From: a bacterium
Lineage (GTDB): Bacteria; SZUA-79; Acidulodesulfobacterales; Acidulodesulfobacteraceae
Reading direction: 5' to 3'
NCBI GenBank assembly: GCA_021828445.1
Contig: JAJZJD010000018.1
Span: 1-13,888 of the forward strand
Length of the DNA stretch: 13,888 nt
Shown here piece by piece: positions 8,771-13,888 of this stretch. The translations under genes and the position numbers were made by a program. A model generated the notes under the pieces. It was not told the DNA's origin. It saw only the letters and a program-made list of their open reading frames with translations, and ran no database searches. The number at the start of each line of letters is the position of its first letter. Position 1 is the stretch's first letter.

Positions 8771-9547
8771 TTAGCGCGACTCGTTGTTTCTATGTTTTTT
8801 ACGATGGCCGCCTTTATTTGCCCGACCTTTAGAAACCGGACCTTGCTGCATCGGCCTTCCGTGTTGCACCTGTCCTCTATAGCCCGGTTGCACAGGACCT
8901 CTTTGGCCTTGTCCTCTATAGCCCGGTTGCATCCTGCCTCTTTGGCCTTGTCCTCTGTAGCCCGGTTGCATCCTGCCTCTTTGTCCTTGTCCCCTGTAGC
9001 CCTGGCCTCCTTGTCTAAAAGGTCTTCTCATTCTCCAGTTTTGATAAGGATGATTGCGGTAAAAACTATTTACATGCGACCGCCATTCGCCGTAATTCCT
9101 TAAAAACATTTGATGCCTTGCCCACCAGCCCGGATGATAAGCCCTATACCATGGACCCACATGATTCGTCCACCATGTAAAATACCCCGGATAAGCCACA
9201 ACGGGCGGGGGCGGACCAAATGCTAATATCCCCGGAAGATAAATTCCCGCAGTTACCGGATACCATGGACCCGCATATACGTTTGAATAAACCCATCCGT
9301 CGTTAAACCACCTGTAATAATAACCGTTATATCCGTAAACGTAGCCGCCATACATAGGAGCTTCATAGGCATTTACGCCGTTGCCGAAAGAAAAAGCAAA
9401 ATTAGGCGTGGCCACGCCGACGCCATAGTAGCCTTGAGAATACGCCGGAGAGGAATAATATGCCGCAAATCCGCTTAAAAATAAAACGAACATTCCGACG
9501 AAAGCCGCGAAAAATAATAAGCTTTTTTTGATTTTCACGTTTTTCAT
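8771..9547 (-). CDS. Secreted Tyr/Trp/Gly/Arg-rich protein with tandem repeats, function unknown
   Basis: I chose the ATG at 9547 because a strong GAGGTGA site lies 5 nt upstream and the protein then begins with a typical signal peptide. An in-frame ATG at 9631 adds 28 residues that spoil the signal. The signal peptide covers about 1-38 (MKNVKIKKS, a hydrophobic core, then PAYSQ). The mature protein is rich in Tyr, Gly and Trp (40-175), with segments such as YNGYYYRWFNDGW, YAGPWYPV, FGPPPPVVAYPG and HPGWWARH. These resemble the small periplasmic proteins with W/Y-x-x-G-x-W motifs found in many Gram-negative bacteria. Residues 183-221 are three 13-residue repeats of GYRGQGQRGRMQP type plus a degenerate fourth, and the tail (235-258) is strongly basic. 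No enzyme motif is visible. Binding to nucleic acid, polysaccharide or mineral surfaces is speculation. Confidence 0.8.
   Translation of the reverse strand: MKNVKIKKSLLFFAAFVGMFVLFLSGFAAYYSSPAYSQGYYGVGVATPNFAFSFGNGVNAYEAPMYGGYVYGYNGYYYRWFNDGWVYSNVYAGPWYPVTAGIYLPGILAFGPPPPVVAYPGYFTWWTNHVGPWYRAYHPGWWARHQMFLRNYGEWRSHVNSFYRNHPYQNWRMRRPFRQGGQGYRGQGQRGRMQPGYRGQGQRGRMQPGYRGQGQRGPVQPGYRGQVQHGRPMQQGPVSKGRANKGGHRKKHRNNESR
8846..9001 (-). repeat. 39-bp in-frame tandem repeat, three near-identical units plus one degenerate unit
   Basis: The shared motif agcccggttg recurs at 8881, 8920 and 8959, and its first bases again at 8998, an exact 39-bp period. On the coding strand 9001-8885 holds three units of 13 codons each; 8884-8846 is a diverged fourth. 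Only a few bases differ between the good copies, which suggests recent duplication or slippage. The third unit reads RGPVQP in place of RGRMQP. Confidence 0.92.
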
Positions 9548-9552
9548 AATTT

Positions 9553-9559
9553 TCACCTC
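9553..9559 (-). promoter_or_regulatory. Strong ribosome binding site of the repeat-protein gene
   Basis: GAGGTGA on the minus strand lies 5 nt before the ATG at 9547. It is the closest match to the anti-Shine-Dalgarno complement in the window and fixes the start codon, excluding the in-frame ATG at 9631. Confidence 0.8.
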
Positions 9560-9720
9560 AGATTTTAGATTAAAATGGCCTGTTAATATAATACAACCTT
9601 TCTTTATGGCTTGAAACAGACCGTTCAACAATAAATTATTATATACGACAACCGCATATAATTACAATATATATTTATAAAATTATTATACCTCAATATA
9701 TCAAAATATATTTAACTTTA

Positions 9721-9750
9721 TTAACAAATCGGCAAAAATTGTGATAAAAT
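9721..9750 (+). promoter_or_regulatory. Probable sigma-70 promoter of the hydrolase/HD-GYP pair
   Basis: TTAACA (9721-9726) and TAAAAT (9745-9750) each match consensus in five of six positions and are 18 nt apart. The hydrolase ATG at 9791 would then have a leader of roughly 35 nt, which contains its GGAGGT site. The rest of the 9548-9790 spacer is very AT-rich and shows no gene or convincing hairpin. Confidence 0.45.
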
Positions 9751-9780
9751 TATAAGAACCGATTAATCAAATTTATATTT

Positions 9781-9786
9781 GGAGGT
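9781..9786 (+). promoter_or_regulatory. Ribosome binding site deciding the hydrolase start
   Basis: GGAGGT sits 4 nt before the ATG at 9791. An in-frame TTG at 9779 would begin upstream of this site and place it inside the coding sequence, so ATG 9791 is preferred. Confidence 0.8.
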
Positions 9787-9790
9787 TCCT

Positions 9791-10456
9791 ATGTTTCATT
9801 ATAAAGGACTTGAAATAATAAGATTCTGCCACGACAGTTTTTTAGTCAGCGACGGTAAAATAAACATATATTTTGACCCTTTTAAATTGCACGGCGATGA
9901 ACCGAAGGCCGATTATATCTTTATATCGCACGAACACTTCGACCACTTTTCTCCCGACGATATTCATAAAGTGATCAAGGATTCAACCGTATTATTTATG
10001 AACGAAATGACTAACGACGAAATAGACGGATTATACGATAATAAAATCGTGATTATCCGCCCGGGCGATTCAATCGATTTTAAAGATTTGCGCATAAAAG
10101 GCGTTCCCGCCTATAACATTAACAAATTTAGGGAGCCGGGCAAAGTTTATCATCCGAAAGAAGACAAAAAACTCGGCTTTATCGTAACCTTTAACGGCGT
10201 CAAAATATACCATACCGGCGATACCGACCATATACCCGAAATGGATAATCTGGCATCGGAAAATATAGACCTGTTATTTATTCCCGTAAGCGGCACATAT
10301 GTTATGACTCCTGCCGAAGCAATAGAAGCCGCCTTAAAAATCAAAGCCGACACGTCGATTCCTATGCATTACGGCACCATAGTGGGAGAAAGAAAACAGG
10401 CTGAAGAATTTAAGGAAGGCGTTCAGAAAAAAGGGCTGAAATCAGAAATTGTTTAA
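9791..10456 (+). CDS. Metallo-beta-lactamase-fold metal-dependent hydrolase
   Basis: The protein has 221 residues. The beta-lactamase-fold metal motif HxHxDH is seen as SHEHFDH (H47, H49, D51, H52). It is followed by HTGDTD with D144 as bridging ligand and by MHYGT with H193. The N-terminal strand motif CHDSFLV resembles the GHASFLI segment of the UlaG/UPF0173-like branch, which includes ascorbate-6-phosphate lactonase and many proteins of unknown substrate. No signal peptide is present, so it is probably cytoplasmic and binds two metal ions. The substrate cannot be told from sequence. The gene has its own likely promoter and a GGAGGT site, and is followed after 16 nt by the HD-GYP gene. The two are probably cotranscribed, but I see no evidence that they share a pathway. 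Confidence 0.88.
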   Translation: MFHYKGLEIIRFCHDSFLVSDGKINIYFDPFKLHGDEPKADYIFISHEHFDHFSPDDIHKVIKDSTVLFMNEMTNDEIDGLYDNKIVIIRPGDSIDFKDLRIKGVPAYNINKFREPGKVYHPKEDKKLGFIVTFNGVKIYHTGDTDHIPEMDNLASENIDLLFIPVSGTYVMTPAEAIEAALKIKADTSIPMHYGTIVGERKQAEEFKEGVQKKGLKSEIV

Positions 10457-10472
10457 AAATATAAAATAATAA

Positions 10473-11423
10473 ATGGAAAAACCTCAATATACTCCTATAA
10501 TAATCGAAAGTTTGATTTTCGGAAAAAATTCCGATTATCCCCTCTATATAAAATCAGGTGAAAACTATATCCTGTATAGGTCTAAAGCCCTTATTTTTTC
10601 CCAAAGCGATGCTTTGAGGCTTAAGAACAACGGGGTCGATAATCTCTACATCGAAATTAAAGACAAGGAAAAGTACGACAACGATATTCTGGAACATATC
10701 GAAACTATTATAAAATCAAATGACACTAATTTTGAAGAAAAAGCCGTAAAGATATACATATATTCAAAGATTTATGCCGAATACGTTATCACGACCGGAA
10801 ATCTTAAGGACAATCAGGAAAACGTTAAAAAATCTATTGAAACGACCATAGAATATTTATTGATGAGCGAATTTGCCTTTATGAATCTTTTAAATCTTTC
10901 GAGTTACGATTATAACGAAGTCGGACACGGAATGAACGTAAGCATATATTCAATGGCTTTAGCGAACAGGCTCGGTTTTTCGAGCAAAATGTCTCTTTAC
11001 GAAGTAGGTCTTTCCGGGCTGACCCACGATATCGGAAAATTAAAAATCCAGAAGGAGCTTTTATCTAAAAAAGGTTTGTCCGAAAGCGAAATTTATGAAA
11101 TTCAGAAACATCCGATATATTCAAAAGAAATTTTAATGGCGAGCGGAATAGATAACCGCAACATAATCAACGGGGTATTAGAACATCATGAGTCATCTAA
11201 CGGTTCGGGCTACCCTTTCGGCAAAATGGAAGAAGACATTTCGGCATACGGCAAGATTTTAATTATTGCCAACAGATTCGATTCTCTTACCAGAAACAGG
11301 CCTTATAGAATTAAATTAAGCGCTTCGGATGCGTTAAACCTTATGGGGCAAAACTCCGAACTTTATAATACGGCTTTTTTGAGGGAATTTATTCTGCTGA
11401 TGTCTAAAAAGGCTGTTTTATAG
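10473..11423 (+). CDS. HD-GYP domain protein, possible cyclic-di-GMP phosphodiesterase
   Basis: The 316 residues divide into an N-terminal region (1-140) with no recognised sensor domain and a C-terminal HD-GYP domain (about 145-290). HD-GYP proteins hydrolyse cyclic-di-GMP to pGpG or GMP with a two- or three-metal centre. Seen here are H152 (GHGMNV), the HDIGK motif (H185, D186, K189), H213 (KHP), H238-H239 in EHHE, and the GYP motif in NGSGYP (243-248), followed by RPYR. The usual Asp of the A-D-x-F-D-A-L-T segment is Asn267 (IANRFDSLT), and the Asp that commonly precedes GxGYP is Asn243. Activity may be altered or lost. No signal peptide or membrane helix is seen. There is no Shine-Dalgarno sequence, but the gene lies 16 nt after the hydrolase. 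Its stop is 1 nt from the 3' end of the convergent tRNA gene. Confidence 0.87.
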   Translation: MEKPQYTPIIIESLIFGKNSDYPLYIKSGENYILYRSKALIFSQSDALRLKNNGVDNLYIEIKDKEKYDNDILEHIETIIKSNDTNFEEKAVKIYIYSKIYAEYVITTGNLKDNQENVKKSIETTIEYLLMSEFAFMNLLNLSSYDYNEVGHGMNVSIYSMALANRLGFSSKMSLYEVGLSGLTHDIGKLKIQKELLSKKGLSESEIYEIQKHPIYSKEILMASGIDNRNIINGVLEHHESSNGSGYPFGKMEEDISAYGKILIIANRFDSLTRNRPYRIKLSASDALNLMGQNSELYNTAFLREFILLMSKKAVL

Positions 11424-11424
11424 G

Positions 11425-11510
11425 TGGTGCCGAAGGCCGGAATCGAACCGGCACGGATTTTGTCCGCCACCCCCTTAAGATGGTGTGTCTACCAGTTCCA
11501 CCACTTCGGC
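11425..11510 (-). tRNA. tRNA-Leu with anticodon AAG, CCA encoded
   Basis: The minus strand folds as a class II tRNA. The acceptor pairs GCCGAAG with CTTCGGC, with discriminator A73 and an encoded CCA at 11425-11427. The D stem is GTG/CAC with GGTAGA in the loop. The anticodon stem is CCATC/GGTGG around a seven-base loop TTAAGGG, and the T arm is GCCGG-TTCGATT-CCGGC. The long variable arm CGGACAAAATCCGT has a CGGA/TCCG stem, as in tRNA-Leu. With T33 fixed, positions 34-36 are AAG (11476-11474), which reads CUU. Shifting the stem by one base to obtain TAA creates mismatches, so AAG is the better reading. The gene follows secG on the same strand, as tRNA-Leu(GAG) does in E. coli, and is probably processed from the secG transcript. 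Confidence 0.93.
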
Positions 11511-11576
11511 ATCATATAAATAAAAATCCAAGGCTTGCAAGCTAATATGCTTATGCTGTTTATCCGCTATTTAAGT

Positions 11577-11912
11577 TTATTTAGCGGCGCTGTTAGAAAC
11601 GGCTTTTGCCTGTTTTGACGCTGTCGGCGGCAAAGAAGGCTTTGCAGTCTTGGCAATATAACTTTTAATCGATATGGGGTTTTGCTCTTTTGCGGATATA
11701 TATGATATAAAAAAAGCCGAACCCATAAAAATTATGGCGATAACGGCCGTAGCTTTAGTTAAAAAATTACCGGCTCCGGAAGCTCCGAATATCGTCTGGG
11801 AACTTCCGCCAAAAACGGCGCCCATCTCCTGTCCTTTGCCCTGCTGCATAAGAATTACTATGACTAAAAACACGGCGGACACTATCAATAAAATCGTTAA
11901 AAGCATCATCAT
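11577..11912 (-). CDS. secG: Preprotein translocase subunit SecG
   Basis: SecG is the small accessory subunit of the SecYEG channel, which exports unfolded proteins across the inner membrane. The 111 residues show the two expected transmembrane helices (about 3-22 and 53-73). The conserved cytoplasmic loop between them includes LMQQGKGQEMGAVFGG (21-36), SSQTIFG (37-43) and GAGNFLTK (46-53). The C-terminal tail is Ala/Lys/Pro-rich and variable, as in other SecG proteins. Three consecutive ATG codons open the gene (11912, 11909, 11906) with no Shine-Dalgarno sequence, so the exact start is uncertain. The gene is upstream of tRNA-Leu and divergent from holA. The more usual tpiA-secG link is absent. 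Confidence 0.95.
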   Translation of the reverse strand: MMMLLTILLIVSAVFLVIVILMQQGKGQEMGAVFGGSSQTIFGASGAGNFLTKATAVIAIIFMGSAFFISYISAKEQNPISIKSYIAKTAKPSLPPTASKQAKAVSNSAAK

Positions 11913-11918
11913 AATAAA

Positions 11919-11950
11919 ATTATAATAATAAAATATAATAAAAAAGTCAA
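11919..11950 (-). promoter_or_regulatory. Likely secG promoter, very close to the start codon
   Basis: On the minus strand TTGACT (11950-11945) is followed after 17 nt by TATTAT (11927-11922), and a perfect TATAAT overlaps at 11924-11919. Transcription would start within a few nucleotides of the ATG at 11912, leaving no room for a Shine-Dalgarno site. Confidence 0.5.
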
Positions 11951-11977
11951 CTAATAACTTTTAAAAAAGTCTTTTTT
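11940..11977. repeat. Direct repeat AAAAAAGTC and an adjoining palindrome in the secG/holA spacer
   Basis: AAAAAAGTC occurs at 11940-11948 and again at 11963-11971, 23 bp apart start to start. The second copy is the left half of a perfect 7-bp inverted repeat, AAAAAAG-T-CTTTTTT (11963-11977). The first copy overlaps the likely secG -35 box. It could be an operator, or a chance product of A/T runs. Confidence 0.35.
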
Positions 11978-11996
11978 GTTATAAAATTTATTATAT

Positions 11997-12980
11997 ATGA
12001 AGAACGAAGTTTTAATCTATTTTTTTTACGGGGAAGACATATTCAGAATTAATAAAGAAATAGAAAAAATAAAATCCGCAGTTTTAAAAAAAGAGCAGTT
12101 TGATTTTAATTTCGACAGGCTTATATCCCCTTCTTTATCCGAATTTTTAAATATCGCCGGAAGCTATCCGGCATTCTCCGAAAAAAGAGTCGTGCAGGTA
12201 GAAGATTTCGACGATTCGTTCCTTAACGACGAAAATATGCTGGAATATATAAAATCTCCGTCTCCGGATACCGTCGTCATATTTTATTATAAAAATTCTA
12301 AAATCAACGAGAATACAAAATTTTTCAAGGAATCTAAAAATAAAGATTATTTCAGGCTCAGTAAAATAAGGCTTTTATATGACAGCGAACTGCCGTCGTA
12401 TATTAAAAGCCTATCCGAAGAAAAAGGCATCGGGCTTTCCGACGAAGCCGCATACTATATAATGCGCTATACCGGAAACAATATTTTAAACATAGATTCC
12501 GAGTTGGATAAATTAGCTTCGGGGATTAAAGCGGATAAAGATAAAAAGGGCGTGAAAATAGAAATACCTCTAAGCAAAATTAAACCGGTTATTTCCCTTT
12601 CAAAAAAATTTAATATATTCGATTTAATAGACAGGATTTTAGACCGGGATTTAAAAGCGGCGTTTTCAATATTTAATATTATTTACGGCGACGGGGAAGA
12701 ACCTATAAAAATTATATCCGTATTATATAACGAAACAAGGAAGCTCCACAGGGCAAAGATACAGGAACAGTCCGGCATGGATTTCGAAACTATTTTAAGC
12801 GTAAACTCCGTCCTGCCTTTCCTGAAAAAGAAATTTATAAAAAATCTATCGTCCTTTAAGATTCAGGAATTAAAAAAGACGGTAAAACTTTTGGAAGACG
12901 CCGACTTGAAACTTAAGACGACGTCGTATCCTCCGGATTTGATTTTCGAGGAATTTATTTTTAAACTTAGCTGTTTATAA
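11997..12980 (+). CDS. holA: DNA polymerase III delta subunit
   Basis: HolA is the clamp-loader subunit that opens the beta sliding clamp during replication. The 327 residues fit the family length. The N-terminal strand-turn YFFYGEDIFRINKEIEKI (9-26) is the typical HolA opening, in place of a Walker motif, since delta does not bind ATP. YPAFSEKRVVQVEDFDD (about 56-72) and the later YIMRYTGNNILNIDSELDKL segment are also characteristic, followed by the helical collar domain. I see no transmembrane or extra domain. There is no Shine-Dalgarno sequence, and a TATAAA at 11980-11985 lies only 11 nt before the ATG. The stop overlaps the end of the convergent rpsT by 6 bp. holA beside rpsT is a familiar arrangement in other bacteria. 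Confidence 0.92.
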   Translation: MKNEVLIYFFYGEDIFRINKEIEKIKSAVLKKEQFDFNFDRLISPSLSEFLNIAGSYPAFSEKRVVQVEDFDDSFLNDENMLEYIKSPSPDTVVIFYYKNSKINENTKFFKESKNKDYFRLSKIRLLYDSELPSYIKSLSEEKGIGLSDEAAYYIMRYTGNNILNIDSELDKLASGIKADKDKKGVKIEIPLSKIKPVISLSKKFNIFDLIDRILDRDLKAAFSIFNIIYGDGEEPIKIISVLYNETRKLHRAKIQEQSGMDFETILSVNSVLPFLKKKFIKNLSSFKIQELKKTVKLLEDADLKLKTTSYPPDLIFEEFIFKLSCL

Positions 12981-13235
12981 CGTATTCTTAAGTTTGGCAA
13001 GCGCCGACACTTTTCTTGATGCGTTATTCCCGTGTATTATTTTTTTTGCGGCTAACTGCATAATATAAGATACGTTTGAATTAAAAAGCGAGGCGGCTTT
13101 TTCCTTATCGTTTTCGGCGACGGCGGCTTTAAGCTTTTTAATTCCCGTCTTCATTTTAGATAAACTGCCGGTATTGCGCTCCGTTCTTTTTTTCGTCTGC
13201 CTTGCTCTTTTTTCCGCAGATTTATGATTTGCCAT
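12975..13235 (-). CDS. rpsT: 30S ribosomal protein S20
   Basis: S20 binds 16S rRNA early in assembly of the small subunit. The 86 residues match the family length and are Lys/Arg/Ala-rich. They open with the standard MANHKSAEKRARQTKKR and continue with SLSKMKTGIKKLKAAV, then end with AAKKIIHGNNASRKVSALAKL, the conserved C-terminal helix motif. An AAGGAG ribosome binding site (13246-13251) lies 10 nt before the ATG, in line with strong translation. The gene is convergent with holA, overlapping by 6 bp, and divergent from coaD across a 160-bp spacer that contains back-to-back -35-like boxes. Confidence 0.97.
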   Translation of the reverse strand: MANHKSAEKRARQTKKRTERNTGSLSKMKTGIKKLKAAVAENDKEKAASLFNSNVSYIMQLAAKKIIHGNNASRKVSALAKLKNTL

Positions 13236-13337
13236 AAATAGCTTGCTCCTTAACTTAAGTTTTAATTTTAAATAAAAATAAAATAGATTTTAGAGTTTAT
13301 CAAATTTTAAAAAATAAATCAATTAAAATTTTCATTG

Positions 13338-13379
13338 CGTCAAGGCAAATTTGACTAATTGCAATTTTATCGATTTTAT
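13338..13379. promoter_or_regulatory. Possible back-to-back divergent promoters for rpsT (left) and coaD (right)
   Basis: GTCAA at 13339-13343 and TTGAC at 13351-13355 form an inverted repeat 7 bp apart. This puts TTGACG on the minus strand facing rpsT and TTGACT on the plus strand facing coaD. Both hexamers match the -35 consensus in five of six positions. The -10 boxes are weaker: TTTTAT at 13374-13379 for coaD at 17-nt spacing, and TTTATT on the minus strand (13318-13313) at 19 nt for rpsT. Confidence 0.4.
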
Positions 13380-13395
13380 GGTAAAAATAAACTTT

Positions 13396-13888
13396 ATGGC
13401 AGATTCGATTAAATATAAAACCGCCGTTTACCCGGGTTCGTTCGACCCCGTAACATACGGTCATTTAGACATTTTAAAGAGAAGCCTCAACGTGTTCGAC
13501 AAGGTTATAATCGCCGTAGCATGCAATAAAAAAAAGCCCTATCTTTTCCCGCAGCCAACGCGGATAGAACTTATAAACAGAATTATAAAAGACGATAAAG
13601 AAATAGACTCGGACAGGGTTGCGGTAATAGGTTTAAAGGGACTTCTCGTAAAATACGTGGAAAGTATCGACGCAAAAGTAATAATAAGAGGCTTAAGGGC
13701 GGTTTCCGACTTCGAATACGAACTTCAGCTCGCGACCACCAACAGGACGCTTAATCCCGACATAGAAACTATATTTATGATGACCGCCGAAAAGTATTCG
13801 TTTTTAAGTTCCACCATAGTTAAGGAGATTTCCAGGCTCGGAGGAGACGTTTCAAGTATGGTCCATCCGGCAATAGCCGAAGAGCTTT
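13396..13888 (+). CDS. coaD: Phosphopantetheine adenylyltransferase (3' end cut by window edge)
   Basis: CoaD joins ATP and 4'-phosphopantetheine to give dephospho-CoA, the penultimate step of coenzyme A synthesis. The 164 visible codons cover nearly the whole protein, usually about 160-170 residues. The nucleotidyltransferase motif YPGSFDPVTYGH (12-23) holds the T/HxGH signature. RGLRAVSDFEYE (98-109) and EKYSFLSSTIVKE (132-144, the ISSS-like loop) are also typical. An in-frame ATG at 13378 would add six residues but overlaps the likely -10 region, so 13396 is preferred. Neither start has a Shine-Dalgarno sequence. The gene is divergent from rpsT. Confidence 0.96.
   Translation, partial: MADSIKYKTAVYPGSFDPVTYGHLDILKRSLNVFDKVIIAVACNKKKPYLFPQPTRIELINRIIKDDKEIDSDRVAVIGLKGLLVKYVESIDAKVIIRGLRAVSDFEYELQLATTNRTLNPDIETIFMMTAEKYSFLSSTIVKEISRLGGDVSSMVHPAIAEEL

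Noticed and set aside
8846..9001. Regularly spaced repeats as a possible CRISPR array
   Set aside because: The units are contiguous, have no unique spacers, and keep the reading frame of a protein.
8792..9103. Plus-strand open frame with repeated Leu/Ser/His-rich segments
   Set aside because: It is the antisense reading of the 39-bp repeats in the secreted-protein gene, with no ribosome binding site. The minus-strand frame has a signal peptide and a strong site.
9548..9631. Longer start of the secreted-protein gene at ATG 9631
   Set aside because: It puts 28 residues before a clear signal peptide and ignores the GAGGTGA site just before ATG 9547.
9632..9720. Very AT-rich stretch considered as an origin-like or curved-DNA element
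   Set aside because: No DnaA-box cluster, iterons or phased A-tracts could be made out. It looks like an ordinary AT-rich divergent spacer.
11533..11542. Perfect 10-bp palindrome GCTTGCAAGC between secG and the tRNA gene
   Set aside because: It has no loop for an RNA hairpin and only one copy. A protein-binding or processing role cannot be supported from the sequence.
11564..11587. Inverted repeat CCGCTA...TAGCGG spanning the secG stop codon
   Set aside because: It has a 6-bp stem with a 12-nt loop and no following T-run on the minus strand, so it is too weak to call a terminator. It may only affect secG-tRNA processing.
11674..11925. Plus-strand open frame opposite secG
   Set aside because: It is antisense to the well-conserved secG frame, with no site or motif of its own.

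Overview
The window is a stretch of AT-rich core bacterial chromosome. An LptE-like outer-membrane lipoprotein, signal peptidase II, SecG and a PAP2-type membrane phosphatase point to a diderm (Gram-negative) bacterium. The large nucleotidyltransferase/phosphomannomutase-like fusion is a gene type I associate with deltaproteobacterial, cyanobacterial and other deep lineages. I cannot name the organism from this sequence. No insertion sequence, prophage, CRISPR array or defence island is visible.

Layout, left to right. (1) 1-2275, minus: 5' part of a sugar-nucleotidyltransferase/PMM-like fusion, cut by the left edge. (2) 2365-2925, plus: PAP2 phosphatase. (3) 2922-8696, minus: a compact run read as gap-pgk-lspA-leuS-lptE, with gaps of 11, 8 and 21 nt and a final ATGA overlap. 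(4) 8771-9547, minus: a secreted Tyr/Trp/Gly/Arg-rich protein with a 39-bp tandem repeat. (5) 9791-11423, plus: a metallo-beta-lactamase-fold hydrolase followed 16 nt later by an HD-GYP protein. (6) 11425-11912, minus: secG followed by a tRNA-Leu gene. (7) 11997-12980, plus: holA. (8) 12975-13235, minus: rpsT. (9) 13396-13888, plus: coaD, cut just short of its end. No gene-free stretch exceeds 300 bases; the longest, about 243 bp, lies between the repeat protein and the hydrolase.

Functionally the window combines glycolysis (gap, pgk), translation (leuS, rpsT, tRNA-Leu), replication (holA), CoA synthesis (coaD), and envelope biogenesis (lspA, lptE, secG, PAP2 and the sugar-nucleotide fusion). 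The HD-GYP gene suggests cyclic-di-GMP-related signalling.

I found no clearly new system. The points most worth a second look are: a tRNA-Leu whose anticodon reads AAG, in the secG-linked position where E. coli has tRNA-Leu(GAG); a PMM-like domain with its catalytic loops replaced; an HD-GYP domain with Asn at an expected metal-ligand Asp; a signal peptidase II with a conserved Asp changed to Ser; a secreted RG-rich tandem-repeat protein; a split between genes with strong Shine-Dalgarno sequences and genes with none, some with promoters nearly touching the start codon; and three convergent gene pairs that abut or overlap with no room for terminators.
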